Position numbers and translations under genes: made by a program. The notes under the pieces were generated by a model. It had not been told where the DNA came from, searched no databases, and worked only from the letters and a program-made list of their open reading frames with translations. This document shows, piece by piece, positions 52,025 through 63,693 of a stretch of 64,000 nt of DNA. Source of the DNA: Thiohalocapsa sp963695445 (lineage in GTDB: Bacteria > Pseudomonadota > Gammaproteobacteria > Chromatiales > Chromatiaceae); NCBI GenBank assembly GCA_963695445.1, contig CAVOGV010000043.1:1-64000 (forward strand), read 5' to 3'. The stretch's first letter is position 1. Each line of letters starts with the position of its first letter.

Positions 52025-52972
52025 ATGCTATCCCGCGTCGCAGAGAACACCTACTGGCTGGCCCGCTGCATCGAGCGGGCCGAGAACACCGCACGCATCG
52101 TCACGGTCAACGCCAACCTGTTGCTCGACTTGCCCAAGGGCATCGCGCCGGGCTGGCGGCCGCTGGTCGACATCACCGGCTCGAATGCCCTGTTCGAGGA
52201 ACATTACAGGGATTACGGCGAGCGCCAGGTGGTGCGCTTTCTGCTCGGTGACGAGCGCCACGCTGGCTCTACCATGTCAGCCTTGGCGGCGGCACGAGAA
52301 AACTGCCGTACCATCCGCGACATCGTCCCGCGGGAGGCCTGGGAGCAGATCAACGGTCTCTACCTGTTTGCCGGCGACCAACTGCAGAAGGGCATGACCA
52401 AGACCGGTCGCCACGCCTACCTGCGTGCATTGATCACCGGCTGTCAGACCATCGCCGGCGTGCTCGACGGCACCATGCTGCACGACCAGGGCTACGAGTT
52501 CATGCGCCTCGGGCGCTATCTGGAACGGGCCGACATGACCACGCGTATCGCCGACGTACGCTCTGCGACGTTGCTGCCGGACGCGGACGAACTGCGTCCC
52601 TACGACAACATCCAGTGGGTCAGCGTGCTCAAGTCTATGACCGCCTATCAGATGTACCGGCGCAGCGAGCAGATTCGCGTGCAGCGCGGACCGGTGCTGC
52701 GCTTCATTTTTCAGAACCAGCTGTTCCCGCGTTCCGTGCGTTATTGCCTTGAGCATGCCCGTATTTGCCTGGAGCGCCTGCCACGCAACGAGGCGTCATT
52801 GCGCGTCACCGGCCGGCTCGCACGTGTACTCGACGGTGCCGAACTGGCGCGACTGAGTCAGTTGGACCTGCATGCGTTCGTCGATGATCTCCAACTCGGC
52901 ATCGCCGACCTGCATGGCGAGGTTGCGGCAACCTGGTTCCCGCCACCGATTCAGGTTGAGGAAGCGGCCTAG
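52025..52972 (+). CDS. Alpha-E domain protein
   Basis: A 315-aa, all-helical alpha-E (DUF403) protein, opening MLSRVAENTYWLARCIERAE, with repeated conserved arginine/tyrosine segments such as YEFMRLGRYLERADMTTRIA (near 159-178). It is the regular neighbour of circularly permuted ATP-grasp genes and is thought to work with them, possibly as scaffold or modifying partner. It is 325 bases downstream of the ATP-grasp gene with a dispersed repeat between them. Confidence 0.92.
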   Translation: MLSRVAENTYWLARCIERAENTARIVTVNANLLLDLPKGIAPGWRPLVDITGSNALFEEHYRDYGERQVVRFLLGDERHAGSTMSALAAARENCRTIRDIVPREAWEQINGLYLFAGDQLQKGMTKTGRHAYLRALITGCQTIAGVLDGTMLHDQGYEFMRLGRYLERADMTTRIADVRSATLLPDADELRPYDNIQWVSVLKSMTAYQMYRRSEQIRVQRGPVLRFIFQNQLFPRSVRYCLEHARICLERLPRNEASLRVTGRLARVLDGAELARLSQLDLHAFVDDLQLGIADLHGEVAATWFPPPIQVEEAA

Positions 52973-53239
52973 ATGCGTTGAGGGCGCGGGGCTCGGAAGG
53001 TAGGGCCAGACGTAGCGCTGTAGTGCTGGATATTGGCCGATGGCGTGAGGCGCTAGGCGATGAGCGCAAGCGCAGTCGCGCGTAGGCGTAGCAGCACGAC
53101 CGTTGGCCGGGGCAGCCCAGATGCCGGCTGGGGCCGAATGCGCACAGCCCCTTCCAATCCTCGCCAAATCATGTATATTTGCTGGTTTACCTGCGCCCGG
53201 TTCGCAGGCTGCCGTTCAACCGTTGCATTGGAACAGCAC

Positions 53240-53506
53240 ATGGTCAAAATCCGTTTGTCCCGTGGTGGCGCGAAAAGGCGTCCTTTCTATCAGATCGTCG
53301 TTGCCGACATTCGTACGTCGCGTGATGGCCGCTCGCTTGAGCGCATCGGCTTCTTCAATCCCGGCGCCACCGGCGGTGAAGCTCGGCTGCGTGTCGACCG
53401 CGCCCGTGCGGACCATTGGCTGAAGCAGGGTGCGCAGCCAACGGAGCGCGTCGCCAAGCTGCTGAAAGATGCCGCGAAGCAAGCCGAACTCGCCGTCGAA
53501 GGCTGA
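53240..53506 (+). CDS. rpsP: 30S ribosomal protein S16
   Basis: An 88-aa ribosomal protein opening MVKIRLSRGGAKRRPFYQIV, with DIRTSRDGRSLERIGFFNPG following. The start at 53240 fits family length; the frame upstream is not conserved. It is the first gene of the conserved rpsP-rimM-trmD-rplS operon. TATATT at about 53174 could be the -10 box of its promoter. Confidence 0.97.
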   Translation: MVKIRLSRGGAKRRPFYQIVVADIRTSRDGRSLERIGFFNPGATGGEARLRVDRARADHWLKQGAQPTERVAKLLKDAAKQAELAVEG

Positions 53507-53632
53507 TCGCCGAGGCGCGATTGTCGAAACAACAGTCACGGCCCTCGCTGACAGGCGTCGAAACGTCACTCCTCGTCGTCTGCTGATGCCGCAGTCGCGT
53601 GCGAGCGTGTTGTTAGGCGCACGTCGCTGACC

Positions 53633-54181
53633 ATGACGCCAACAAGCGTGCGTCCGAAGCCACCCGATCAAGACGAGTCCGATCACCATGAGCCCGATCG
53701 CCTGATCGTGCTGGGACGAATTGCCGGCCTCTACGGTGTCCGCGGCTGGGTGCGGGTCTTCTCGGAGACTGATCCCAGGGAAAACATACTGCGCTACTCG
53801 CCCTGGCTATTAGATAGTGCGGCGCATGTGGTGGCCGAAGGTCGTAGGCACGGCAAGGGGCTCGTGGTTCGGCTTGAGGGTTGCGAAGATCGAGATCAGG
53901 CGGCAGAGCTGATCGGTCGCGATATTTGTGTGCGTCGAGACCAGCTGCCGCCGGCGCGGCCGGACGAATTTTATTGGGCGGACCTCGAAGGTCTGGAAGT
54001 TCAGACCCTCGCGGGGGAGCCGCTGGGCCGCGTGAGTCACCTGTTCGACACCGGCGCTAACGACGTGCTGGTCGTCAAGGGCGACCGGGAACGTCTGCTG
54101 CCCTTCGTCTGGGATGATATCGTCAAGGATGTGGACTTCGCGTCCGGCACGATCAAGGTCGACTGGGACCCGGAGTTTTGA
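53633..54181 (+). CDS. rimM: Ribosome maturation factor RimM
   Basis: A 182-aa protein for 30S maturation. A 22-residue polar N-terminal extension precedes the RimM core, LIVLGRIAGLYGVRGWVRVF (24-43). The C-terminal PRC-like domain has DEFYWADLEGLEVQTLAGEP and RLLPFVWDDIVKDVDF. It binds S19 in other bacteria. 126 bases follow rpsP. Confidence 0.95.
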   Translation: MTPTSVRPKPPDQDESDHHEPDRLIVLGRIAGLYGVRGWVRVFSETDPRENILRYSPWLLDSAAHVVAEGRRHGKGLVVRLEGCEDRDQAAELIGRDICVRRDQLPPARPDEFYWADLEGLEVQTLAGEPLGRVSHLFDTGANDVLVVKGDRERLLPFVWDDIVKDVDFASGTIKVDWDPEF

Positions 54182-54199
54182 AGCCGCGGCAGGTGCTCT

Positions 54200-55105
54200 T
54201 TGCGATTCGACGTCATCACGCTGTTTCCGGATCAATTCCGGATCTTATCGCAAGAAGGTGTCGTCGCCCGGGCCTTGAAACGCGGCATCGCGGAGCTGCG
54301 GTTGTGGAATCCACGGGACTTCACCACCGACGCCCACCGCACCGTCGACGATCGACCCTACGGCGGTGGGCCTGGCATGGTGATGAAGGTCGAGCCATTG
54401 CTGGCGGCCATCGACGCCGCCCGGCGGTCCGTGGAAGCGGCCGGATTAAGCAGCCGCGTTGCGTATTTGTCGCCCCAGGGTCGGACGCTCGACCAAGCGG
54501 GAGTGGCTCGTATTGCGGCCCAGGCAGGAAACGGTTCGGGATGGATTCTGGTCGCTGGGCGCTACGAAGGAATTGACGAGCGGCTCATCTCCGCGCAGGT
54601 CGACGAGGAGTGGTCCATCGGAGACTACGTGCTGAGCGGTGGCGAGCTGCCGGCCATGGTGGTCATGGACGCGGTCATCAGGCTGCTGCCGGGGGCCCTC
54701 GGGCATGCCGATTCCGCTCGGCAAGACTCCCATGCGGACGGACTGCTGGACTGCCCGCACTATACGCGCCCGGAGATCCTCGACGGGGAGCGGGTGCCGG
54801 ATGTGCTGCTGAGCGGTGATCATGCCGCCATTGCCCGCTGGCGTTTGCAGCAGTCGCTCGGACGCACCTGGCTTCGGCGTCCGGACCTGCTCGCGCGGCG
54901 GACGCTCAGCGCAGAACAACAGGCATTGCTCGATGCGTTCATGCAGACGCAGCGCGCTGCCGAACTCGAAACACGGTCCGCGATCCGGCCCGATGCGCCT
55001 GCAAACATTGGGTCAGAATCGCGATCGATAGCGGGTTCAGAGGCCGGAGCAGAGCCGGGGGCTGAACCACAGGCGGGATCAGAACAGGAGCCTACAGAGA
55101 CATGA
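54200..55105 (+). CDS. trmD: tRNA (guanine37-N1)-methyltransferase TrmD, with C-terminal tail
   Basis: SPOUT methyltransferase making m1G37 in tRNA. The start codon is TTG at 54200 (MRFDVITLFPDQFRILSQEG), with GCAGGTG upstream. Knot-region motifs are VAGRYEGIDERLI and SIGDYVLSGGELPAMVVMDA. Residues about 255-301 are an extra tail rich in Ala, Glu, Ser and Gly beyond the usual TrmD end. The stop overlaps the rplS start (ATGA). Confidence 0.95.
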   Translation: MRFDVITLFPDQFRILSQEGVVARALKRGIAELRLWNPRDFTTDAHRTVDDRPYGGGPGMVMKVEPLLAAIDAARRSVEAAGLSSRVAYLSPQGRTLDQAGVARIAAQAGNGSGWILVAGRYEGIDERLISAQVDEEWSIGDYVLSGGELPAMVVMDAVIRLLPGALGHADSARQDSHADGLLDCPHYTRPEILDGERVPDVLLSGDHAAIARWRLQQSLGRTWLRRPDLLARRTLSAEQQALLDAFMQTQRAAELETRSAIRPDAPANIGSESRSIAGSEAGAEPGAEPQAGSEQEPTET

Positions 55106-55446
55106 GCAACATCATTCAAGAACTCGACAACGAACAGATGACCAAGGAGATCCCGGCCTTTTCGCCTGGTGACACCGTGGTGGTGCAGGTCAAGGTCAAG
55201 GAGGGCGAGCGCGAGCGCCTGCAGGCCTTCGAGGGTGTCTGCATCGCCAAGCGCAACCGGGGCCTGAACTCCGCGTTCACCGTGCGCAAGATTTCCCACG
55301 GTGAGGGCGTGGAGCGCGTGTTCCAGACCTACAGCCCCGTCATTGCGGACATCCTGGTCAAGCGCCGCGGTGACGTCCGTCGGGCCAAGCTCTACTACCT
55401 GCGCGGACGCACCGGCAAGGCCGCGCGCATCCGGGAAAAGATCTAG
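55102..55446 (+). CDS. rplS: 50S ribosomal protein L19
   Basis: A 114-aa protein with typical L19 sequence (PAFSPGDTVVVQVKVKEGER; RLQAFEGVCIAKRNRGLNSA; KLYYLRGRTGKAARIREKI). Its ATG overlaps the trmD stop by four bases, coupling the two. Last gene of the operon. Confidence 0.98.
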   Translation: MSNIIQELDNEQMTKEIPAFSPGDTVVVQVKVKEGERERLQAFEGVCIAKRNRGLNSAFTVRKISHGEGVERVFQTYSPVIADILVKRRGDVRRAKLYYLRGRTGKAARIREKI

Positions 55447-55532
55447 CCCAAGCTTTTAGCCCAGCAGCTCGCCTCCAGCCTGCCCACGTCGTTCGCGGGT
55501 CAGTCCGGACCGGCGCGCTACGTCGGGGCACT

Positions 55533-56972
55533 ATGGCCGACAGCTTCTACTGGCACGACTACGAGACCTGGGGCGCGGTTCCGGCGCGAGACCGACCGTG
55601 CCAGTTCGCCGGCCAGCGCACCGATGCACACCTCAATCCCATCGGCAAACCGCTGGTGTTGTTCAGTCGCCCGGCGGCCGATCTGCTGCCGCAGCCGGAC
55701 GCCTGCCTCGTCACGGGCATCACGCCCCAGCGCGCCGCCCGTGAAGGGGTGCCGGAGGCGGAATTCGCCCTCGCCATCCAACGCGAACTCGCCGAACCCG
55801 ATACCTGCGGGGTGGGCTTCAACAGCCTGCGCTTCGACGACGAGGTCACCCGGCACCTGCTCTACCGCAACCTGCTCGACCCCTACGCCCACGCCCACCG
55901 CAACCGTAATTCGCGCTGGGACCTGATTGACACGTTGCGCCTCGCCCACGCGCTGCGTCCGGACGGCATCCAATGGCCCGAGCGCGAGCCCGGCGTCACG
56001 TCCTTCAAGCTCGCGGACCTGACGGCCGCCAACGGCATCCCACATGCCGGCGCCCATGACGCACTTGCCGACGTGCGTGCCACCATCGACATGGCGCGTT
56101 TGCTCAAGCAGGCCCAACCTCGCCTGTTCGACTATGCCTTGACGCTACGCAGGAGCGACAGCGTGCGCAAGTTGTTGGACAAGGGCCAGATCCTGCTGCA
56201 TGTGTCGCAGCGCTATCCCGCGGCCCATGGCTGCATCGCCCCGGTGCTGGTCGTCGGCACGCATCCCGCCAACCCGAAGCAGCGCCTTTGCTTCGATCTG
56301 CGCCAAGACCCGGCACTGCTGCTCGATCTCAGCGCGGAGGAGATTCGCGAGCGCCTGTTCACGCCCGCCGACGAGCTCCCCGAAGGCACCGAGCGCGTCG
56401 CGATCAAGGGCGTCAAGATCAATGCCTCCCCGATGTTGGCACCGCTGGGCACGCTGAACGAAGCCGCCGCGGAGCGCTGGGGCATCGATCGCCAAGAGAT
56501 CGCGATCCATGCCGCTCGCATTGACGCGGCAAGCGAGCAAATCGCCGGCAAGCTGCACGAGGTCTACCTGGGGCAGCAACGCCCGCAGCCGACCGATCCG
56601 GACCTGATGCTGTACACCGGCGGCTTCTTTTCCGACGCGGACCGCCAGCGGATGGAACAGTTGCACGCGCTGCCCCCGCGGGAACTGGCCGACGTCCAGC
56701 CGCGATTCGACGACCCCCGCCTGCTCACCTTGCTGTTCCGCATGCGTGCCCGCAGCTGGCCTGAAACGCTGACCGAGAGCGAGCGTGAAGACTGGGATGC
56801 CTGGCGTTTCGAACGCCTCACCGACCCCGATGCCGGCGGCTCCCTGACCATCGACGGCTTCGAACAGCGCATCGCCGAACTGCGCCATGAACACGCTGGT
56901 AACCAGTCCACCCTGGACTTGCTCGACGAGCTAGAAGACTGGGCGCAGCAGGTCATGGATGCAGGCGGCTAG
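55533..56972 (+). CDS. sbcB: Exodeoxyribonuclease I
   Basis: A 479-aa 3'-5' single-strand exonuclease of the DEDDh type. Catalytic motifs are FYWHDYETWG near 5-14 (Asp and Glu), GFNSLRFDDEVTRHLLYRNL near 94-113 and AHDALADVRATIDMARLL near 174-191. The SH3-like and C-terminal domains follow (LHEVYLGQQRPQPTDPDLML). Full length for SbcB. It acts in recombination and mismatch repair. Confidence 0.95.
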   Translation: MADSFYWHDYETWGAVPARDRPCQFAGQRTDAHLNPIGKPLVLFSRPAADLLPQPDACLVTGITPQRAAREGVPEAEFALAIQRELAEPDTCGVGFNSLRFDDEVTRHLLYRNLLDPYAHAHRNRNSRWDLIDTLRLAHALRPDGIQWPEREPGVTSFKLADLTAANGIPHAGAHDALADVRATIDMARLLKQAQPRLFDYALTLRRSDSVRKLLDKGQILLHVSQRYPAAHGCIAPVLVVGTHPANPKQRLCFDLRQDPALLLDLSAEEIRERLFTPADELPEGTERVAIKGVKINASPMLAPLGTLNEAAAERWGIDRQEIAIHAARIDAASEQIAGKLHEVYLGQQRPQPTDPDLMLYTGGFFSDADRQRMEQLHALPPRELADVQPRFDDPRLLTLLFRMRARSWPETLTESEREDWDAWRFERLTDPDAGGSLTIDGFEQRIAELRHEHAGNQSTLDLLDELEDWAQQVMDAGG

Positions 56973-57014
56973 CACAGCCGCCTAGGACGACGACAACAGC
57001 GGACTCCTGCGCGA

Positions 57015-57130
57015 CCCAATCGCGGCTGCAAGCCGCTCCCACAAAACCCGAATGATCGCCCGTGGGAGCGATTTTCAATCGCGACGGCCACAACAGCGGA
57101 CTTCGGCGCAATCCCATCGCGGGATAGCAA
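57015..57130. repeat. Inverted pair of REP-like units
   Basis: AATCGCGGCTGCAAGCCGCT then CCCAC (57021 on) is followed by CGTGGGAGCGATTTTCAATC and GCGACGGCCACAACAGCGG (57061 on): two units of the dispersed family in opposite orientation. They fill the gap between convergent sbcB and gltA. Confidence 0.75.
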
Positions 57131-57283
57131 CCCGCTGCACTGTTCAACCTGCCCGCTCCATCAGATGGCTCACGCGTCTAAGGCCAAGCGCGAAAACTGC
57201 GCACTCGCGTGTGCAGCCTCCCTTGTCCGTTAGAACAGCATATCCCCTGGGCGCCCCGACTTGCAGTCGGCCCGTCCCCCAAT

Positions 57284-58615
<1,332 letters not shown>

Positions 58616-58756
58616 AGTGACTCCGGTACGGCTGCTAATCGGGTGTGGTGGGGCCCGCGCACCGACAGCGTTCACTGGCTCAAGCCGGTCGGGATCCCTT
58701 GCTTGATGCTAACGATGTAACAACCCGGCCGCAACGCGGCAGGCGCAAATTCAACA

Positions 58757-58888
58757 AAGGGGTGTCCATCTGACTGCGGTAGACGCAATGCGCGGTATGC
58801 CAGGCTCGGAGAAACAGGTGCTTACAGGCTGTTGTCGGTTGTTAGACCACAATCCGTAGCAGCTACCGCACTAAGATGGACATCCCTT
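58757..58888. mobile_element. MITE of about 131 bp with target duplication
   Basis: Imperfect terminal inverted repeats of about 25 bp bound the element: left AAGGGGTGTCCATCTGACTG, and right end complement AAGGGATGTCCATCTTAGTG, both continuing CGGTAG. TTCAACA(A) occurs directly outside each end (58750-58757 and 58889-58896) as a 7-8 bp target-site duplication. There is no coding capacity. Confidence 0.75.
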
Positions 58889-59266
58889 TTCAACAATTGT
58901 GAATTCAGTCAGAGCCGCGCGACGGCGGCCAATCGCGACGCTACGCGGATCGGGAGGGTGGGCTACCGATCTGGAGGCGAGCGGCGCATCGAGTGCCCCG
59001 CATTGGTCATGATTTTGGACGACGCGGGAGGCGGTGCTTCCCCATGAAGCAATCGGATTTCGGCTTTTCCGGGCACCGGCACCCGCTGCACATCGATCGT
59101 CGGCGATGCAGGGGGCCTAGCCAAGCAGGATGCTTACCATCGGTTTGTCCCTCGGTTTATCCAACATGCGCCGAGCGCGACGATTCAGGCGTCGATGGCC
59201 CGGGCGCAGATTCTGTGTTCATCGAGGGCGAGAGGCATCTTGGGGTAGATCCAAGACACAAAAGAA
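58889..59266. other. Non-coding stretch between gltA and metF
   Basis: About 380 bases right of the MITE. Short frames on both strands show no family resemblance or ribosome-binding sites. The gltA promoter lies further left, between 58616 and 58757. Confidence 0.45.
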
Positions 59267-59298
59267 AAGCCGCTCCGAACAAGACGGCGGAGCGGCTT
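59267..59298 (-). terminator. Rho-independent terminator after metF
   Basis: AAGCCGCTCCG (59267-59277) pairs with CGGAGCGGCTT (59288-59298). On the minus strand the stem is followed by TTCTTTTGTGTC. It lies about 110 bases beyond the metF stop and would end the ahcY-metF transcript. Confidence 0.75.
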
Positions 59299-59409
59299 CA
59301 AGAGGAGGAGTGGATGGTTCCGGGAACAAAGGTACCAGCCACTGTCAAAGGCGTACTTGATAATCCTCAATCCATTTGAAAAAAGTGGTTATGGGCGCTC
59401 TGGCGCATC

Positions 59410-60273
59410 CTAAGCGTCGGTCGTGAGGTGGAGTTCTTGCCACAGCCGTAGCGTCGGCGCCGCCTGGTTCATGGTGTAGAAGTGCAGGCCTGGGGCGCCG
59501 CCTTCGAGCAGGCTGTTGCACAGCTCGATGACGACCTCGTGGCCGAACGCGCGGATGGCGTCTCTGTCGTCGCCGAAGCCTTCCAGGCGCTTGCGGACCC
59601 AGCGTGGGATCTCGGCGCCGCAGGCGTCGGAGAAGCGCGCGAGCTGGGTGTAGTTGGTGATCGGCATGATGCCCGGCACGATGGGCAGGTCGACGCCGGC
59701 CTCGGTGCAATCGTCGACGAACCGGAAGTAGGCGTCGGCGTTGTAGAAATACTGCGTGATGGCGGCGTCGGCGCCGGCCTCGACCTTGCGTTTGAAGTTG
59801 GCGAGGTCCGCGCTGGCCGACGGTGCCTGGGGGTGGAACTCGGGGTAGGCGGCGACTTCGAGGTGGAAGCGGTCGCCGAATTCCTCGCGCATAAAGCTGA
59901 CCAACTCGTTGGCGTAGCGGAAGGTGCCAAGGCCGGCGCGGCCCATGCCGGAGGGCAGGTCACCGCGTAGGGCGACGATGCGGGTGATGCCCTGTTCGAT
60001 GTAGAAGCGAACGATGTCGCGGATCTCGTCCTTGTCGGAGCCGATGCAGGCCAGGTGCGGGGCGGTTTCGATGCCTTGGCCGCGCAGCCAGGCGACGGTC
60101 TCGAAGGTGCGCTCGCGGGTGGAGCCGCCGGCGCCATAGGTGCAGGAGAAGTACAGCGGGCGGACGCTGTTGAGCTGTTGCACGGTGTGCTTGAGCTTTT
60201 CCATGCCCTCTGCGGTCTTGGGCGGAAACAGTTCGAAGCTGAACGTGGGTTGATCGGTGCCTGGAGTGGTCAT
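59410..60273 (-). CDS. metF: 5,10-methylenetetrahydrofolate reductase
   Basis: FAD enzyme reducing methylene-THF to methyl-THF for methionine synthesis. It has 287 aa from the ATG at 60273 (MTTPGTDQPTFSFELFPPKT). Conserved elements include the catalytic Glu in SFELFPPKT, LYFSCTYGAGGSTRERTFET, TRIVALRGDLPSG and AAITQYFYNADAYFRFVDDC. It is downstream of ahcY on the same strand, separated by about 320 bases of REP-like repeats. Confidence 0.95.
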   Translation of the reverse strand: MTTPGTDQPTFSFELFPPKTAEGMEKLKHTVQQLNSVRPLYFSCTYGAGGSTRERTFETVAWLRGQGIETAPHLACIGSDKDEIRDIVRFYIEQGITRIVALRGDLPSGMGRAGLGTFRYANELVSFMREEFGDRFHLEVAAYPEFHPQAPSASADLANFKRKVEAGADAAITQYFYNADAYFRFVDDCTEAGVDLPIVPGIMPITNYTQLARFSDACGAEIPRWVRKRLEGFGDDRDAIRAFGHEVVIELCNSLLEGGAPGLHFYTMNQAAPTLRLWQELHLTTDA

Positions 60274-60328
60274 GACGGTGCCCGAGGTAACTGAACGATA
60301 GGTGTTCGAGGGTAGGGCGGTCTCGTCC

Positions 60329-60556
60329 TTGTGGGAGCGGCTTGCAGCCGCGATGACGCGTCCTGGGGAGACGTTGATGCCTCGCGGGAGCGAGTGGGTT
60401 GCGTCGAGGCTGGAGCGAGTCGCGCCGGGTGCGGGACTGCGGGACTTTATTCGGTGCGGCGAATCGCGGCTGCAAGCCGCTCCCACAATCGGCGCGGAGC
60501 GATTGCCGCTGCCTTGGCGTTTCGGCGTGGCGATTCGCGGCTGCAGCCGCTCCCAC
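60329..60556. repeat. Three REP-like units between ahcY and metF
   Basis: GTGGGAGCGGCTTGCAGCCG (about 60331) is followed by two inverted copies, CGCGGCTGCAAGCCGCTCCC (about 60466) and CGCGGCTGCAGCCGCTCCC (about 60536). Such hairpins in an operon gap could affect mRNA stability of ahcY relative to metF. Confidence 0.75.
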
Positions 60557-60595
60557 ACGCGCTGGGGCCGTCTTAGCGTCCTCGGCGGCTGGCTG

Positions 60596-62003
<1,408 letters not shown>

Positions 62004-62029
62004 GGTAGTCAGCTCCAGTGATTATCAGA

Positions 62030-62103
62030 GTGAGCGCCGTTGAAAATGAGCGCCTCCCCGAGCCTGGCGGGGCACTGGGGCCCCGTCGCAACGCTCCTCG
62101 GGT
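62030..62103 (-). promoter_or_regulatory. SAH riboswitch upstream of ahcY
   Basis: On the minus strand the leader reads CCCGAGGAGCGTTGCGACGG, a GC-rich hairpin, CCAGGCTCGGG, then AGGCGCTC and, after a short A/T linker, CGGCGCTC. This is the known S-adenosylhomocysteine riboswitch: the CCGAG/CTCGG helix, the GGAGCGTTGCGAC core and the pseudoknot strand. It ends about 27 bases before the ahcY start, so SAH should switch the gene on. Confidence 0.9.
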
Positions 62104-62189
62104 GAGGGTTGTGAATGAATAGAGTGGCTCGTGTCGAGTACCTAGGGACGGGTCGGAAACGACATAAACACCAACGCGGAAATTCGAAG

Positions 62190-62273
62190 ACTACAAAACA
62201 CGCGAAATACGCGAAAGTAACGGGACGTTACCTGAATATCGAAAATTTTCGCGCTTTTCGCGTGTTTCGTAGT
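62190..62273. repeat. AT-rich inverted repeat between metK and ahcY
   Basis: ACTACAAAACACGCGAA (62190-62206) matches the complement of TTCGCGTGTTTCGTAGT (62257-62273) at 16 of 17 positions, with further CGCGAAA/TTTTCGCG symmetry inside. It could be the metK terminator or a small palindromic repeat element. Confidence 0.6.
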
Positions 62274-62339
62274 TAAAAAACGATTTGCCACTAATTGTCG
62301 AGTCGTGACCTACAGAATCTATCGGCTCGTAACGGTTAC

Positions 62340-63509
62340 CTAAATCCCAGCGGCATCGCGCAGCGCATCGGCCTTGTCGGTGCGCTCCCAGGTGAATTCC
62401 GGCAGCTCGCGACCGAAGTGGCCATAGGCGGCGGTCTTGCGGTAGATGGGCCGCACCAGGTCGAGCATGTGGATCAGGTTGTACGGGCGTAGGTCGAAGT
62501 GGGCGCGCACCAACTCGGCGATGCGATCCTCGTCGATCTTGGCGGTGCCGAAGGTCTCCACCGAGATGGAAGTGGGTTCGGCGACGCCGATGGCGTAGGA
62601 GACTTGGATCTCGCAGCGGTCGGCGAGGCCAGCGGCGACGATGTTCTTGGCCACGTAGCGCCCGGCATAGGCGGCGGAGCGGTCGACCTTTGATGGGTCC
62701 TTGCCGGAGAAGGCGCCGCCGCCGTGGCGGGCCATGCCGCCGTAGGTGTCGACGATGATCTTGCGTCCGGTCAGCCCGCAGTCACCCACCGGGCCGCCGA
62801 TGACAAAGCTGCCGGTGGGGTTGATGTGAATCTTGGTGTCCTTGTGTATCCACTCGCTCGGGATCACGGGCAGGACGATGTTCTCCATCACCGCTTCGCG
62901 CAGGTGGCTGTATTCGATGTCCGGGTCGTGCTGGGTGGACAGCACCAATGCGTCGACCGCGACCACCTTGCCGTCGCGATAGCGCATGGTCACCTGGCTC
63001 TTGGCGTCTGGGCGCAGCCAGGGCAACACGTGGGTCTTGCGCATCTCGGACTGGCGTTCGACCAGGCGATGGGCGTAGGTGATCGGCGCCGGCATCAGCA
63101 CGTCGGTCTCGTTGGTGGCGTAGCCGAACATCAGGCCCTGGTCGCCGGCGCCCTGTTCCTCGGGACTGGTGCGGTCGACGCCTTGGGCGATGTCGCCGGA
63201 CTGCTTGCCGATCAGCGACATCACGGCGCAGGTGGAGCCGTCGAAGCCGACATCGGAGCTGGTATAGCCGATGTCGTTGACCACCTGGCGTACCAGCACG
63301 TCCAGGTCGACCCAGTGCTCGGTGGTAATCTCGCCGGCGACGATGACCGCGCCGGTCTTAATGAGTGTCTCGCAGGCGACCCGGGCATGCTCGGGGTTCG
63401 GGTCGTTGCTGAGGATGTCGTCGAGCACGGCATCGGAAATCTGGTCGGCCACCTTGTCGGGATGGCCCTCGGAGACGGATTCCGACGTAAAGAGATATTC
63501 GTTGGACAT
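62340..63509 (-). CDS. metK: S-adenosylmethionine synthetase
   Basis: Makes SAM from methionine and ATP. The product is 389 aa from the ATG at 63509 (MSNEYLFTSESVSEGHPDKV); the frame to 63587 is unsupported. Motifs are SEGHPDKVADQISDAVLD, GAGDQGLMFGYA and GGGAFSGKDPSKVDRSAAYA. With ahcY and metF downstream it forms an activated-methyl-cycle cluster. No frameshift is seen. Divergent from the thioredoxin-like gene. Confidence 0.97.
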   Translation of the reverse strand: MSNEYLFTSESVSEGHPDKVADQISDAVLDDILSNDPNPEHARVACETLIKTGAVIVAGEITTEHWVDLDVLVRQVVNDIGYTSSDVGFDGSTCAVMSLIGKQSGDIAQGVDRTSPEEQGAGDQGLMFGYATNETDVLMPAPITYAHRLVERQSEMRKTHVLPWLRPDAKSQVTMRYRDGKVVAVDALVLSTQHDPDIEYSHLREAVMENIVLPVIPSEWIHKDTKIHINPTGSFVIGGPVGDCGLTGRKIIVDTYGGMARHGGGAFSGKDPSKVDRSAAYAGRYVAKNIVAAGLADRCEIQVSYAIGVAEPTSISVETFGTAKIDEDRIAELVRAHFDLRPYNLIHMLDLVRPIYRKTAAYGHFGRELPEFTWERTDKADALRDAAGI

Positions 63510-63693
63510 GGCGGGTGCTATATCTGGCGGTGGCCGGGAGGCGCCGGCGGGACACTCTGGACGCGTTAGGCGCGCAAGTTTAGCCAAATGCGTTCTTCAT
63601 GAACAGGGCACAAGGGTTGGCATCGGTCGCGCTTCGGTTAACATGGGCGTCCATGATCTCTTTGCCGCCTACGACTGCCTGGAGGACCTCGCC

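Noticed and set aside
58832..59379. Plus-strand frames between gltA and metF as genes
   Set aside because: They overlap the MITE and the metF-side terminator, lack ribosome-binding sites and have no recognisable sequence.
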